From Desulfovibrio sp. UCD-KL4C (GTDB taxonomy: Bacteria; Desulfobacterota; Desulfovibrionia; Desulfovibrionales; Desulfovibrionaceae), in contig NZ_VCNC01000003.1 of the NCBI RefSeq assembly GCF_006210265.1, positions 310,001 through 374,000 of the forward strand: a stretch of DNA of 64,000 bases, in the 5' to 3' direction. Below, piece by piece: positions 1 to 7,364 of this stretch. Each line of letters starts with the position of its first letter. The first letter of the stretch is position 1. A program made the position numbers and the translations under genes. Under the pieces are notes generated by a model. The model had not been told where the DNA came from. It searched no databases and was given only the letters and a program-made list of their open reading frames with translations.

Positions 1-972
1 ACTCGTGTATCCGCTTTGCCTGAAGTGGAAGACGTAAATAAAGTCGGTGGTAATTTAGGGGTAGGGATTGAAATTTTTGAAGATTCTATTGTTGATATGG
101 GACTCTGCAGAGCTCTTGAAGCCAGTAAGTCTCACCTTTTTGAGCTGATAGAAGATTATCTGTTATGGTATGAGAATATTGAGGATAAATCGGATTGTTT
201 TTTATGGTATGGGCAGGAGTCAGAGCCTGAAGTGTTTAAGCTTAAGGAATTACGTGAAATTATTTCATCGCTTATTGAGACGCGTCATCAAACAATACGT
301 AAACGCCGAGAAGCTTTTGCTCGGAGACCAATTGTAAGTGAGAGTGGTGATTCTAAATGTTGTTTCTGTGCATGTCCTGTTTCACCTGATCTTGTGTGGA
401 AAGAAAAGGATGGCAGGAAATATTGTTATGAGTGCAAGCAGTCTACATGGGTTAGAGATAACGAATCTTACGAACAGCTTCTAGTCGATATTGCAAGTTG
501 GATGTGCCGTCGGTTTAATTTAGATGGCATAATTGATTCTTGCCATGTTCACATCGTTAACCCTATGACTTTGGCAAAGTGTGTAGGAACGTTATATAAT
601 CCATGCGTAAAGCTTACTCCGCGAAGTCTTGGCGCGGCTGTTAAAGAAGATAGTGGTGAAATAAAAATTTATATTGAAAACATGATGCCGGAATATATAG
701 CCGTGTCTACAATTGTTCATGAACTAACGCATGTTTGGCAATATAATAAGCTTGGGGATTCATTAAGTGTTGTTCCGTTACCTGTGATTGAAGGTCATGC
801 AACGTGGATGGAGATAGCCTATCTTACTGAGAAAGGTATGGGGCATTCCTATGTGCAGCGACTTGCTGGAGCAGATGATATATATGGCAAAGGGTATCAA
901 CTGATTAAGCAAAAGTTAAACGGTCAGTATGGAGATCCGTTCGAGTATATTAGCAATTTAGTTAATGCATAA
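1..972 (+). CDS. DA1-like zinc metallopeptidase, 5' end missing
   Basis: The reading frame is open to the window edge, so the true start lies upstream; a TTG at 16 is only the first start-like codon. Counting from that TTG, a cysteine cluster (Cys115, 116, 118, 120, then Cys137 and 140) looks like a LIM-type zinc ribbon. It is followed by a gluzincin motif HELTH at 235-239 and a downstream EGHATWME at 259-266 whose Glu could be the third zinc ligand. Zinc ribbon then HExxH then EG-x-A is the order seen in the DA1-like peptidase family, best known from plants. No signal peptide or membrane segment is visible, so it is probably cytoplasmic. Substrate unknown. A hairpin follows the stop. The family call is by motif only. 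Confidence 0.6.
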   Translation, partial: TRVSALPEVEDVNKVGGNLGVGIEIFEDSIVDMGLCRALEASKSHLFELIEDYLLWYENIEDKSDCFLWYGQESEPEVFKLKELREIISSLIETRHQTIRKRREAFARRPIVSESGDSKCCFCACPVSPDLVWKEKDGRKYCYECKQSTWVRDNESYEQLLVDIASWMCRRFNLDGIIDSCHVHIVNPMTLAKCVGTLYNPCVKLTPRSLGAAVKEDSGEIKIYIENMMPEYIAVSTIVHELTHVWQYNKLGDSLSVVPLPVIEGHATWMEIAYLTEKGMGHSYVQRLAGADDIYGKGYQLIKQKLNGQYGDPFEYISNLVNA

Positions 973-993
973 TAGGGTTGTTTGTATTGCAGA

Positions 994-1025
994 AAGGATC
1001 CAATTATATGATTGGGTCCTTATTC
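994..1025. terminator. Hairpin terminator between the peptidase and lysR genes
   Basis: An 11-bp stem (994-1004 with 1011-1021, one T-G pair) with a 6-nt loop lies between two convergent genes. The T-rich tail is short on both strands, so it may serve both weakly. Confidence 0.55.
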
Positions 1026-1049
1026 TTATAGCAAAATAGATAATTGAAC

Positions 1050-1937
1050 TTATACTCGTATATGCTCTTTATAAAACGTCAGAAAGTTTTCAACCAACGG
1101 TGTTACCCTGTCTGGACTCCAGACCATTGCTACTTCAAGCGGGGCTGATTCAGTTTCGATTTGTTTTAACACAACTCCTTCAGGCATAATGTGTTCTGAG
1201 CCGCAATCAACAAATGTCCATCCCATACCTGCAGCCACAAAAATTGTCTCAGTATGTTTACGCTGGAACTGCATTCCAAGTTTCAGCTTAAGTCCAGCCT
1301 CTTTAAATTTTTTTTGCACTTTTTCGACGCGCCTTTGGGAATAAGCTTCTCTGCTGCAAATATATGGAATAGTAGATAAGTCCTGCAGAGTCAGGACCTC
1401 TTTTTTTGCAAGGTCATGGCTGGCCGGTATTGCAGCGCATGAAAATGTACGCTGTACAATTACATGTGATAAGTCCTGAATGTCTGTAATATTCAGAGTG
1501 AGAAAGCCTACATGGCGCGTGCCATCAATTAAGTTAGTAATCTGTTGCAGGCTTGTCTCATCATGTAGAACTATATCCACTTGCGGAAACTTTTTCATAA
1601 AGTCTCCTACAATATCAGGGAAGGCAGAGGATAGAGTCAGATAGACAAAGCTGACATGAAGTTTTCCGGCTGTCCCTTCGCCCATGGCTTGAAGGGTCGT
1701 TCGAGCTCGTGAATCGTTTTTCAGTATTTCTTTAGCTTCACCTAGAAAATACTTTCCAGCATCGGTTAATTCCACCTTGCGGTTGTTGCGGTTAAACAGC
1801 TGCGTTCCAAGTTCTTCTTCTAATCTTTGAATTTGCCTGCTTAGTGGTGGTTGCTGAATGTGTAACCGCTCAGCAGCCTTACCAAAGTGCAGTTCTTCCG
1901 CCACTGCTTCAAAATAACGTAACTGACGCATTCTCAT
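1050..1937 (-). CDS. LysR family transcriptional regulator
   Basis: A 295-residue protein of normal LysR length. The N-terminal winged helix-turn-helix (about residues 1-60) contains the classical LysR pattern, with HFGKAAERLHIQQPPLSRQI at about 17-36. The rest is a periplasmic-binding-protein-like effector domain. Such proteins bind a small molecule and activate or repress a nearby, often divergent, promoter. The neighbour read divergently, 93 bp away, encodes a small exported protein and is the obvious candidate target. The effector cannot be told from sequence; the N-terminus is of the CatR/BenM-like type, but that does not fix a ligand. Confidence 0.9.
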   Translation of the reverse strand: MRMRQLRYFEAVAEELHFGKAAERLHIQQPPLSRQIQRLEEELGTQLFNRNNRKVELTDAGKYFLGEAKEILKNDSRARTTLQAMGEGTAGKLHVSFVYLTLSSAFPDIVGDFMKKFPQVDIVLHDETSLQQITNLIDGTRHVGFLTLNITDIQDLSHVIVQRTFSCAAIPASHDLAKKEVLTLQDLSTIPYICSREAYSQRRVEKVQKKFKEAGLKLKLGMQFQRKHTETIFVAAGMGWTFVDCGSEHIMPEGVVLKQIETESAPLEVAMVWSPDRVTPLVENFLTFYKEHIRV

Positions 1938-2030
1938 ATGATGCCTTTTAGGTATTAATAAGTCTTAAAATGGTATTGGATTTGTATTATTGCCTGCCAT
2001 ACATAAGATCAAACAGCAAGGAGACGTCAA

Positions 2031-2450
2031 ATGAGTTTAAAGATTTCGAAGATTGTTATTATGTGTTTAATATCCAGCATTATTACCTTCAGTATATCAT
2101 TTTCAGCCCTGGCTGAGGGAAGTGAAGATTCGTCTGGAGTGCTGGTAGCGACTGGGAAAACATATCATTACTTGGCAGAACAGGCCGCAGGTAAAATCTA
2201 TGTTCTCTACCCAGATGGTGAGCGGCAGCTGCTTGCAGAAGGTTTTGGTGTGATTTCAGGATTGGCTGTTTCCCGTGATAATTCTGTTTATTTAATTTCA
2301 AAATCTAAAAAAAGACTTTTCAGAATAGACCGTGACGGCAGCGTTCAAATGGTAAGAAAAATAGAGAATGTTCCACAGGCAATCATTGTGGACCGAGATG
2401 GTGCTGTGAAATTTATAACTAAAGATGGAATCGAGCTAGTAGAGGATTAA
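2031..2450 (+). CDS. Small exported protein with propeller-like repeats
   Basis: 139 residues. The first ~28 residues form a signal peptide (Lys-rich start, hydrophobic core, ALAEG cleavage region), so the product should be periplasmic. The mature part has repeating short beta-strand units of the form 'AAGKIYVLYPDGERQLLAEG' and 'RDNSVYLISKSKKRLFRIDR'. These resemble NHL/SMP-30-type propeller blades, but with only about two or three blades it is too short for a closed propeller. A good ribosome site (AAGGAG) precedes ATG 2031. It is read divergently from the LysR gene, which may regulate it. Function unknown. Confidence 0.65.
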   Translation: MSLKISKIVIMCLISSIITFSISFSALAEGSEDSSGVLVATGKTYHYLAEQAAGKIYVLYPDGERQLLAEGFGVISGLAVSRDNSVYLISKSKKRLFRIDRDGSVQMVRKIENVPQAIIVDRDGAVKFITKDGIELVED

Positions 2451-2483
2451 TTGTATGAATTGTTATTTCACAGAGAAGATAAA

Positions 2484-2525
2484 AAGAAAGCTCCTTACAT
2501 ATATATGTAAGGAGCTTTCTTTTTT
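2484..2525. terminator. Bidirectional Rho-independent terminator
   Basis: A perfect inverted repeat of 18 bp (2485-2502 with 2503-2520) with A-rich and T-rich flanks. It ends the exported-protein gene on the plus strand and the tRNA unit on the minus strand. Confidence 0.85.
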
Positions 2526-2527
2526 AG

Positions 2528-2605
2528 TGGCGTTCCCAAGGGGATTTGAACCCCTGTCGCCTGCGTGAAAGGCAGGTGTCCTAGGCCAGGCTAGACGATG
2601 GGAAC
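2528..2605 (-). tRNA. tRNA-Glu (anticodon TTC)
   Basis: Reading the minus strand: acceptor GTTCCCA pairs with TGGGAAC. The anticodon loop contains TTC between CCTGC and GCAGG arms, the T-arm is GGGGTTCAAATCCCC, and CCA is encoded. 78 nt with CCA. Second gene of the tRNA-Gln/tRNA-Glu unit. Confidence 0.95.
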
Positions 2606-2633
2606 GCATCTAAAAATATGCAAATTTTCGTTG

Positions 2634-2708
2634 TGGCAGGGACACAAGGACTCGAACCTTGATTGACGGAACCAGAATCCGCTGTCCTGCCAATTGAACG
2701 ATGTCCCT
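2634..2708 (-). tRNA. tRNA-Gln (anticodon CTG)
   Basis: Minus strand acceptor AGGGACA pairs with TGTCCCT. The seven-base loop TTCTGGT gives anticodon CTG, which reads CAG. CCA is encoded, 75 nt in all. First gene of the unit, 28 nt before tRNA-Glu. Confidence 0.95.
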
Positions 2709-2721
2709 GCAACGAGAAGCC

Positions 2722-2750
2722 TTTCTATGTGGATTGTTCTATTCTGTCAA
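2722..2750 (-). promoter_or_regulatory. Sigma-70 promoter of the tRNA-Gln/Glu unit
   Basis: On the minus strand TTGACA (2745-2750), a 17-nt spacer and TAGAAA (2722-2727), just upstream of tRNA-Gln. The spacer end AATCCACA is shared with the promoter of the second unit. Confidence 0.75.
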
Positions 2751-3027
2751 CTACTTATCACACTGTTTTTGGAGGAATATGAAATTTTGTTAATTTTAGC
2801 AATATTAGCTGGTTGGTCATGCTTTAAAATTAGATTCTAAGGGTGTTTTTTTTAATTATTGAAGGAGGTTCTGCTGTTTGCCGTTTAGAACTGTTAAATG
2901 GCTTCTGTAGGGGTAGAATTAAAGCGTAGTACTAAAGGATGAACCTGTAAATATGACTTAGGATAATTTATGCAGGCAGATATGTCGGATGTGAGGGCAA
3001 ATTAGAAAATTTCTATTTATAAAACGA
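2751..3027. other. Non-coding gap between the two tRNA units
   Basis: About 280 AT-rich bases. No convincing open frame, RNA structure or repeat was seen. An AGGAGG-like string near 2865 is not followed by a usable start codon and frame. Confidence 0.5.
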
Positions 3028-3062
3028 AAAAAGGACTGAATCTTGCGATTCAGTCCTTTTTC
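3028..3062 (-). terminator. Terminator of the upstream tRNA unit
   Basis: The stem AAAAGGACTGAATC/GATTCAGTCCTTTT with a four-base loop and flanking A and T runs lies directly 3' of the tRNA-Glu at 3070-3147. It separates the two tRNA units. Confidence 0.85.
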
Positions 3063-3069
3063 AAATTCG

Positions 3070-3147
3070 TGGCGTCCCCAAGGGGATTTGAACCCCTGTC
3101 GCCTGCGTGAAAGGCAGGTGTCCTGGGCCAGGCTAGACGATGGGGAC
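3070..3147 (-). tRNA. tRNA-Glu (anticodon TTC), acceptor variant
   Basis: Nearly identical to the other two tRNA-Glu genes. The acceptor stem is GTCCCCA/TGGGGAC, a compensated change of one pair (T-A to C-G), and there is one D-arm difference (CCC for CCT). The compensation suggests it is functional. Last gene before the terminator at 3028. Confidence 0.95.
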
Positions 3148-3257
3148 GCATCTAAAATATCGTACCTGCTTCTGCGAGCCTGATCGCGTTGGTGAAGCGG
3201 GTTAAGTTGCAGCCAGCTCGACTCTATTGGCTTTAACGAGTCTTCACTGTTTTTGAT

Positions 3258-3335
3258 TGGCGTTCCCAAGGGGATTTGAACCCCTGTCGCCTGCGTGAAA
3301 GGCAGGTGTCCTAGGCCAGGCTAGACGATGGGAAC
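3258..3335 (-). tRNA. tRNA-Glu (anticodon TTC)
   Basis: By eye the same sequence as the copy at 2528-2605, including the encoded CCA. Middle gene of the Gln-Glu-Glu unit. Confidence 0.95.
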
Positions 3336-3358
3336 GCATTAATCAAAAAAAGTGTTGC

Positions 3359-3433
3359 TGGCAGGGACACAAGGACTCGAACCTTGATTGACGGAACCAG
3401 AATCCGCTGTCCTGCCAATTGAACGATGTCCCT
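3359..3433 (-). tRNA. tRNA-Gln (anticodon CTG)
   Basis: By eye identical to the copy at 2634-2708. First gene of the Gln-Glu-Glu unit, 23 nt before the next tRNA. Confidence 0.95.
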
Positions 3434-3446
3434 GCAACGAGAAGAG

Positions 3447-3475
3447 TGTTTATGTGGATTAGCTCTCGCTGTCAA
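3447..3475 (-). promoter_or_regulatory. Sigma-70 promoter of the Gln-Glu-Glu tRNA unit
   Basis: On the minus strand TTGACA (3470-3475), a 17-nt spacer and TAAACA (3447-3452). It matches the other unit's promoter in the -35, the spacing and the AATCCACA next to the -10. Confidence 0.75.
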
Positions 3476-3505
3476 TAACAATCTTCAAATATTTTTAAAA
3501 TAAAC

Positions 3506-3853
3506 TTAAACTGCTCTTGCCATAGCGCGAGTGCGTTTTTTCAGCTTATTGATTTTGCGACGTAAAAGGGAACGGTCCTTGCGTGATTCAATTTTAAGTT
3601 TGTCTTCACGCATGGTTTTGATCTGACCCTTAATAGTAATGATTTGATCTTTGTAAGGGGAAACAGAACCTTCTTCTTCAACTATTCCGAGGTATTCTTT
3701 AACGTTGGCAATGATAGCCGCTTTGTCCATTCCAGATACTCCAGCAATCAAAGGCATCTTGTTGATACAAAGTTCGCGGAGCTCTTTGGTGGTCATTTTG
3801 TCAAGGGGCTTCTTCAGTGCAAGGCTTTCAAAAGTAATGTTTTCTTCGCTCAT
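3506..3853 (-). CDS. Small protein with Rho-N/SAP-like helices and coiled coil
   Basis: 115 residues, strongly charged. Residues ~18-55 (MTTKELRELC ... MDKAAIIANVKEYLG) have the spacing of a Rho N-terminal or SAP-like nucleic-acid-binding helix pair. Residues ~70-110 are Lys/Arg-rich and helical, probably coiled coil or RNA-binding. A ribosome site GGAGA precedes the ATG. It lies 36 bp downstream of the DciA-like gene in the same direction and probably forms an operon with it. I do not recognise a named family. A role with nucleic acid is only suggested by charge and helix pattern. Confidence 0.7.
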   Translation of the reverse strand: MSEENITFESLALKKPLDKMTTKELRELCINKMPLIAGVSGMDKAAIIANVKEYLGIVEEEGSVSPYKDQIITIKGQIKTMREDKLKIESRKDRSLLRRKINKLKKRTRAMARAV

Positions 3854-3889
3854 GATATTCTCCTTAGTGCCGTCTCCGGCTATGAAATC

Positions 3890-4393
3890 TTATGAATTTT
3901 CAAACAGACGGACGTACTTCAGATAACATCTGCCGACCGCCGATTCTGGATCAAATTTGTCTTTCATCCCGCCAATTTTGCCGGGTTTTTTGATCTTAGG
4001 CTTTTGGACAGGGATTTTCGCTAATTCGTACCCGTCCAATGGAACCCTGCCGTTTAACAGCTCGAATAGTACTTTGTCAAAGACTTCTTCACCGAAAAAG
4101 GAATTAATTCTGAGAAGAATTTCCGGGGCGAAGTAAGAAAGTTCTTGAGCGGCGACAGAATCTTCCGCTGCGAGAATTAAAGTAGTTTTGCGATGACCAA
4201 GCGGTTTCGCAAATTCAGCAAGTTCTCCCATAAGGTCCGGCCATGCTTTCCATAGCTTAGGAATCATGAGTTTTTTGTTGCCATCAATAACGGAAACAAA
4301 TTGACTCATAGCTTCTCCCATAGTGCGCAGATTACGCTGGCGAGGGTGAAACAACCTTTTTGAGGGGCCTGAATATTTTGTCTTTCTAATCAT
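3890..4393 (-). CDS. DUF721/DciA-like protein
   Basis: 167 residues. The central block (about 25-120) has the DUF721 pattern: a helix leading to LWKAWPDLMGELAEFAKPLG, then a strand with TTLILAAEDSVAAQELSYFA and a helix ending in ILLRINSFFGEEVFDKV. In DciA proteins this domain helps load the replicative helicase. Many bacteria carry the domain without proof of that role, so the function is by family only. The C-terminus is Lys/Pro-rich and probably disordered. It is the first gene of a two-gene minus-strand unit. ATG at 4393 is the first in-frame Met; a second Met (MGEAMSQ) at about residue 25 is possible. Confidence 0.75.
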   Translation of the reverse strand: MIRKTKYSGPSKRLFHPRQRNLRTMGEAMSQFVSVIDGNKKLMIPKLWKAWPDLMGELAEFAKPLGHRKTTLILAAEDSVAAQELSYFAPEILLRINSFFGEEVFDKVLFELLNGRVPLDGYELAKIPVQKPKIKKPGKIGGMKDKFDPESAVGRCYLKYVRLFENS

Positions 4394-4497
4394 AGTCTAA
4401 TCTTAAAATCTATGTTCATACATTAAGGATTGTCTATACATTAAATGGCTAGAGCGCAATATCTTCCGTACAGATGAGTATAGCAAATTTTTAACTA

Positions 4498-4508
4498 TAT
4501 ATGATATA
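4498..4508. promoter_or_regulatory. Possible operator palindrome upstream of the ArsR fusion
   Basis: TATATGATATA is a perfect 11-bp palindrome in the gap before the ArsR-type gene. ArsR-family dimers bind short AT-rich palindromes, so it is a candidate autoregulatory site. AT-rich palindromes also arise by chance. Confidence 0.25.
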
Positions 4509-4640
4509 AATTATTTAAGCATAGTATTTTCTTTTTAATTGTGCTTGACTCCACCGTGTTCCACGAGTATCTCTTGCAAATATTGTTATATAAAGATGTT
4601 GTTATGTTGTACTTTTTGTCGTCTTATGGCGAGGTTATAG

Positions 4641-5552
4641 ATGGAAATATTAAAATTAAGCAAAGCTTTATCAGATGAAAGCAGGATTCGGTTGCTGGCT
4701 ATGCTTAGAGATAATGAGTTGAATGTGGGGGAGGTCGTTCAGGTTTTAGGAATGTCTCAACCCCGTGTTTCGCGACATCTTAAGATTTTGCATGAAAGCG
4801 GTCTGCTTGAATCACGAAGAGAAGGGCTCTGGAACTTTTACCGCCTTGCTCAGTCCGGAACCGGAAAGCGGTTTTCTGATTCTATCAGCTGGCTGATTGA
4901 AAATGAAGCTGAAATATTAGCTGATAAACGTCGCGTTGTTGATGTTCTGGCAGAACGCAATATGGAAACGCGCAGATTTTTTGATGAGATTGCTGAAGAC
5001 TGGGACCATCTTAAGAGGAATGTTTTCGGTGATTTTGATCTTAATGCAAAGCTGCTAAGTTTTATGAAGGACTGTTCGGTCGGCGTTGATCTTGGTTGCG
5101 GCAACGGTGCTTTTTTAAGCCATATGCTGAAAAAGTGTAAATCTGTTATAGGTGTTGATAGTTCACATAAAATGCTTGAACTGGCAGTCAGACACCTCGG
5201 CGAAAATTCTGATGTTAGCCTTCGGATAGGTGAGCTTACGCATCTGCCCCTGCGGGACTTAGAAGCTGATTTTGCCGTAATTTCAATGGTTTTACATCAT
5301 TTACCAAATCCTGACAGAGCTGTTTTAGAAGCCGCAAGAGTTCTGACAGTTGGTGGCAGGCTGGTTGTTGCAGATTTTGAAATGCATTCAAATGAAAAAA
5401 TGCGCACCGAATATGGTGACCGTAGACTGGGGTTTACGGAAGATGAACTCCACGGGTGGATGAATGAGGCCGGACTCGGCATTGTTACAACTCATAACTT
5501 CCCTGTGCAGGAAGGTCTTACTGTACTGGTTTACGTTGCAGAAAAACAATAA
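4641..5552 (+). CDS. ArsR-type regulator fused to SAM-dependent methyltransferase (SahR-like)
   Basis: 303 residues. Residues ~1-85 are an ArsR winged helix (LSKALSDESRIRLLAMLRD, then MSQPRVSRHLKILHESGLLE). Residues ~110-300 are a class I methyltransferase fold with the glycine-rich SAM motif VDLGCGNGAF at about 150-159 and a later ISMVLHHLPNPDRAV. It sits 35 bp before ahcY in the same direction. In Desulfovibrio and relatives an ArsR-family regulator next to ahcY, SahR, controls S-adenosylhomocysteine recycling, which fits a regulator that binds SAM or SAH through the fused domain. Whether the second domain still methylates anything is unknown. The start has GAGG upstream. Confidence 0.85.
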   Translation: MEILKLSKALSDESRIRLLAMLRDNELNVGEVVQVLGMSQPRVSRHLKILHESGLLESRREGLWNFYRLAQSGTGKRFSDSISWLIENEAEILADKRRVVDVLAERNMETRRFFDEIAEDWDHLKRNVFGDFDLNAKLLSFMKDCSVGVDLGCGNGAFLSHMLKKCKSVIGVDSSHKMLELAVRHLGENSDVSLRIGELTHLPLRDLEADFAVISMVLHHLPNPDRAVLEAARVLTVGGRLVVADFEMHSNEKMRTEYGDRRLGFTEDELHGWMNEAGLGIVTTHNFPVQEGLTVLVYVAEKQ

Positions 5553-5587
5553 TGGGCGGATAGCCCGTAAAAAACTTGGAGGATATA

Positions 5588-7006
5588 ATGATTAAACTAG
5601 ATCCTAAAATGGATAACAAAGTAGCTGATATGTCTCTGGCCGATTGGGGTAACAAAGAAATGCAGCTTTCCGAACGTGAAGTACCGGGGCTTATGGCTCT
5701 GCGTGAAAAGTATGGTAAAGAAAAACCTCTGAAAGGTCTTAAGATCATGGGCAGCCTGCACATGACAATTCAGACTGCAATGCTTATCGAAACTCTTGCT
5801 GAACTCGGCGCTGACTTGCGTTGGGCTTCTTGTAATATTTTTTCTACTCAGGACCATGCAGCAGCAGCTATTGCAGCAAATGGAACTTCTAAAGTATTTG
5901 CTTGGAAAGGTGAAAGTCTAGAAGAATTCTGGTGGTGCACTGAACAGGCTTTGACTTGGCCTGACGGTTCCGGTCCTGACCTTATCGTAGACGACGGCGG
6001 CGACGCAACACTTATGGTTCATAAAGGTGTTCAGGCTGAGAAAGATCCTTCCATGCTTGAAAAGAAATATGACAACAAAGAGTTTCAGCTTGTTATCAAC
6101 CGTTTGAAGGCTTCAGTGGCAGAAAATCCAACAAAATGGACTAAAATCGCTGAAAAAATTCAGGGTGTTTCTGAAGAAACAACCACAGGTGTACATCGTT
6201 TATATCAGATGCAGACTGCCGGAGAACTTCTTTTCCCTGCAATTAATGTTAACGACTCTGTTACCAAATCAAAATTTGATAATCTTTACGGTTGCCGTGA
6301 ATCTTTGGCAGACGGAATCAAACGTGCAACTGATATCATGATTGCAGGTAAGATTGTTGTTGTTGTCGGTTACGGTGATGTAGGTAAAGGTTGTGCTCAG
6401 TCCATGCGTGGCTTCGGTGCTCGTGTTATTGTTACTGAAGTTGACCCGATTTGTGCTCTTCAGGCAGCAATGGAAGGTTTTGAAGTTACTCCAATGGCTA
6501 AAGCTGTTGACCGTGGAGATATCTTTGTAACTTGTACTGGTAACTACCATGTTATCACCGGTGAACATATTACTCAGATGAAAGATGAAGCTATCATTTG
6601 TAATATCGGTCACTTTGATAACGAAATCGAGATGGCTTACCTTGAAGATAATCCAAAAATTCAGAAGGTTGAAATCAAACCTCAGGTTGATAAATGGATT
6701 CTTGAATCAGGTAAATCTGTAATCGTTTTGGCTGAAGGGCGTCTGGTTAACCTCGGTTGTGCTACAGGTCATCCTAGCTTTGTAATGAGTAACAGCTTCA
6801 CAAACCAGGTCCTTGCTCAGATCGACCTAGCTCAGAATACTTATGAGCCATGTGTTATGATCCTTTCCAAAAAACTTGACGAAGAAGTTGCTCGTTTGCA
6901 CCTCGATCGTCTTGGAGTTGAGCTTGAAGTTCTTTCAAAAGAACAGGCTGATTATATCAGCGTTGATGTTGAAGGTCCTTACAAACCAAATCACTACCGC
7001 TACTAA
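5588..7006 (+). CDS. ahcY: Adenosylhomocysteinase
   Basis: Hydrolyses S-adenosylhomocysteine to adenosine and homocysteine, removing the product inhibitor of methyltransferases. 472 residues, the usual length of the longer bacterial form. Visible motifs are [15 protein letters not shown] near the N-terminus, [15 protein letters not shown], the NAD-binding [21 protein letters not shown], and the conserved C-terminus ending KPNHYRY. A TTG at 5576 is in frame, but ATG 5588 has GGAGG six bases upstream and matches the family start. It is transcribed with the ArsR-methyltransferase gene and ends at a strong terminator. Confidence 0.97.
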   Translation: MIKLDPKMDNKVADMSLADWGNKEMQLSEREVPGLMALREKYGKEKPLKGLKIMGSLHMTIQTAMLIETLAELGADLRWASCNIFSTQDHAAAAIAANGTSKVFAWKGESLEEFWWCTEQALTWPDGSGPDLIVDDGGDATLMVHKGVQAEKDPSMLEKKYDNKEFQLVINRLKASVAENPTKWTKIAEKIQGVSEETTTGVHRLYQMQTAGELLFPAINVNDSVTKSKFDNLYGCRESLADGIKRATDIMIAGKIVVVVGYGDVGKGCAQSMRGFGARVIVTEVDPICALQAAMEGFEVTPMAKAVDRGDIFVTCTGNYHVITGEHITQMKDEAIICNIGHFDNEIEMAYLEDNPKIQKVEIKPQVDKWILESGKSVIVLAEGRLVNLGCATGHPSFVMSNSFTNQVLAQIDLAQNTYEPCVMILSKKLDEEVARLHLDRLGVELEVLSKEQADYISVDVEGPYKPNHYRY

Positions 7007-7061
7007 TTAAAAAAGTAGAGTTCAATTTTTTTGAAGTCACTTTTTCTAAATAATTATTTAT

Positions 7062-7131
7062 ATGGTCCATCTGTTCTAATAGCCTGTTGTTTAAGATAAA
7101 ATGGCTTTTTAACGGATGGACCATTATTTTT
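7062..7131 (+). terminator. Terminator after ahcY
   Basis: ATGGTCCATCTGTT (7062-7075) pairs with AACGGATGGACCAT (7111-7124), 14 bp with one T-G pair. A short inner AGCC/GGCT helix lies between, and T-rich sequence follows. Confidence 0.8.
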
Positions 7132-7158
7132 TGTCAAAATTAAACTTTACTTTTATTA

Positions 7159-7364
7159 TATAATGAGTAAATAGACCTCACCTCAGCGTGACTGGACTCA
7201 CAGAAATTCTCTTTGCCATTTATTGGCAAATCTATTCCGCATCAAGCCGGATGAAGATCAAATTCATGTTCCAGAGCCTCAGATAAATACCCTCCGAAAT
7301 AATCGGAATACGACCGCCGTCACGCGCCGTCGTTATATATTCTCCTTTCACACCAGGAATACTT
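7159..7364 (+). promoter_or_regulatory. Promoter and long structured leader of the DEAD-box gene
   Basis: A perfect TATAAT (7159-7164; no good -35) would start RNA near 7171, leaving a leader of about 190 nt. It contains a 7-bp hairpin TTTGCCA/TGGCAAA (7212-7230), a 5-bp hairpin TCCGA/TCGGA (7293-7307) and GC-rich sequence around 7310-7340. Long structured leaders are typical of cold-induced helicase mRNAs. Confidence 0.45.

Noticed and set aside
3148-3257. Degenerate tRNA between the two tRNA-Glu copies
   Set aside because: No cloverleaf arms or T-loop could be found in the 110 bases.
2958-3269. 103-codon frame on the minus strand between tRNA genes
   Set aside because: It runs through the tRNA-Glu gene at 3070-3147 and the terminator at 3028-3062; the coding potential comes from structured RNA.
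4543-4640. Sigma-70 promoter before the ArsR fusion
   Set aside because: TTGACT at 4545-4550 has no good -10 at 16-18 nt; other candidates have wrong spacing.
5553-5587. SAH riboswitch before ahcY
   Set aside because: The 35-nt gap is too short and only a weak GGGC/GCCC hairpin is present.
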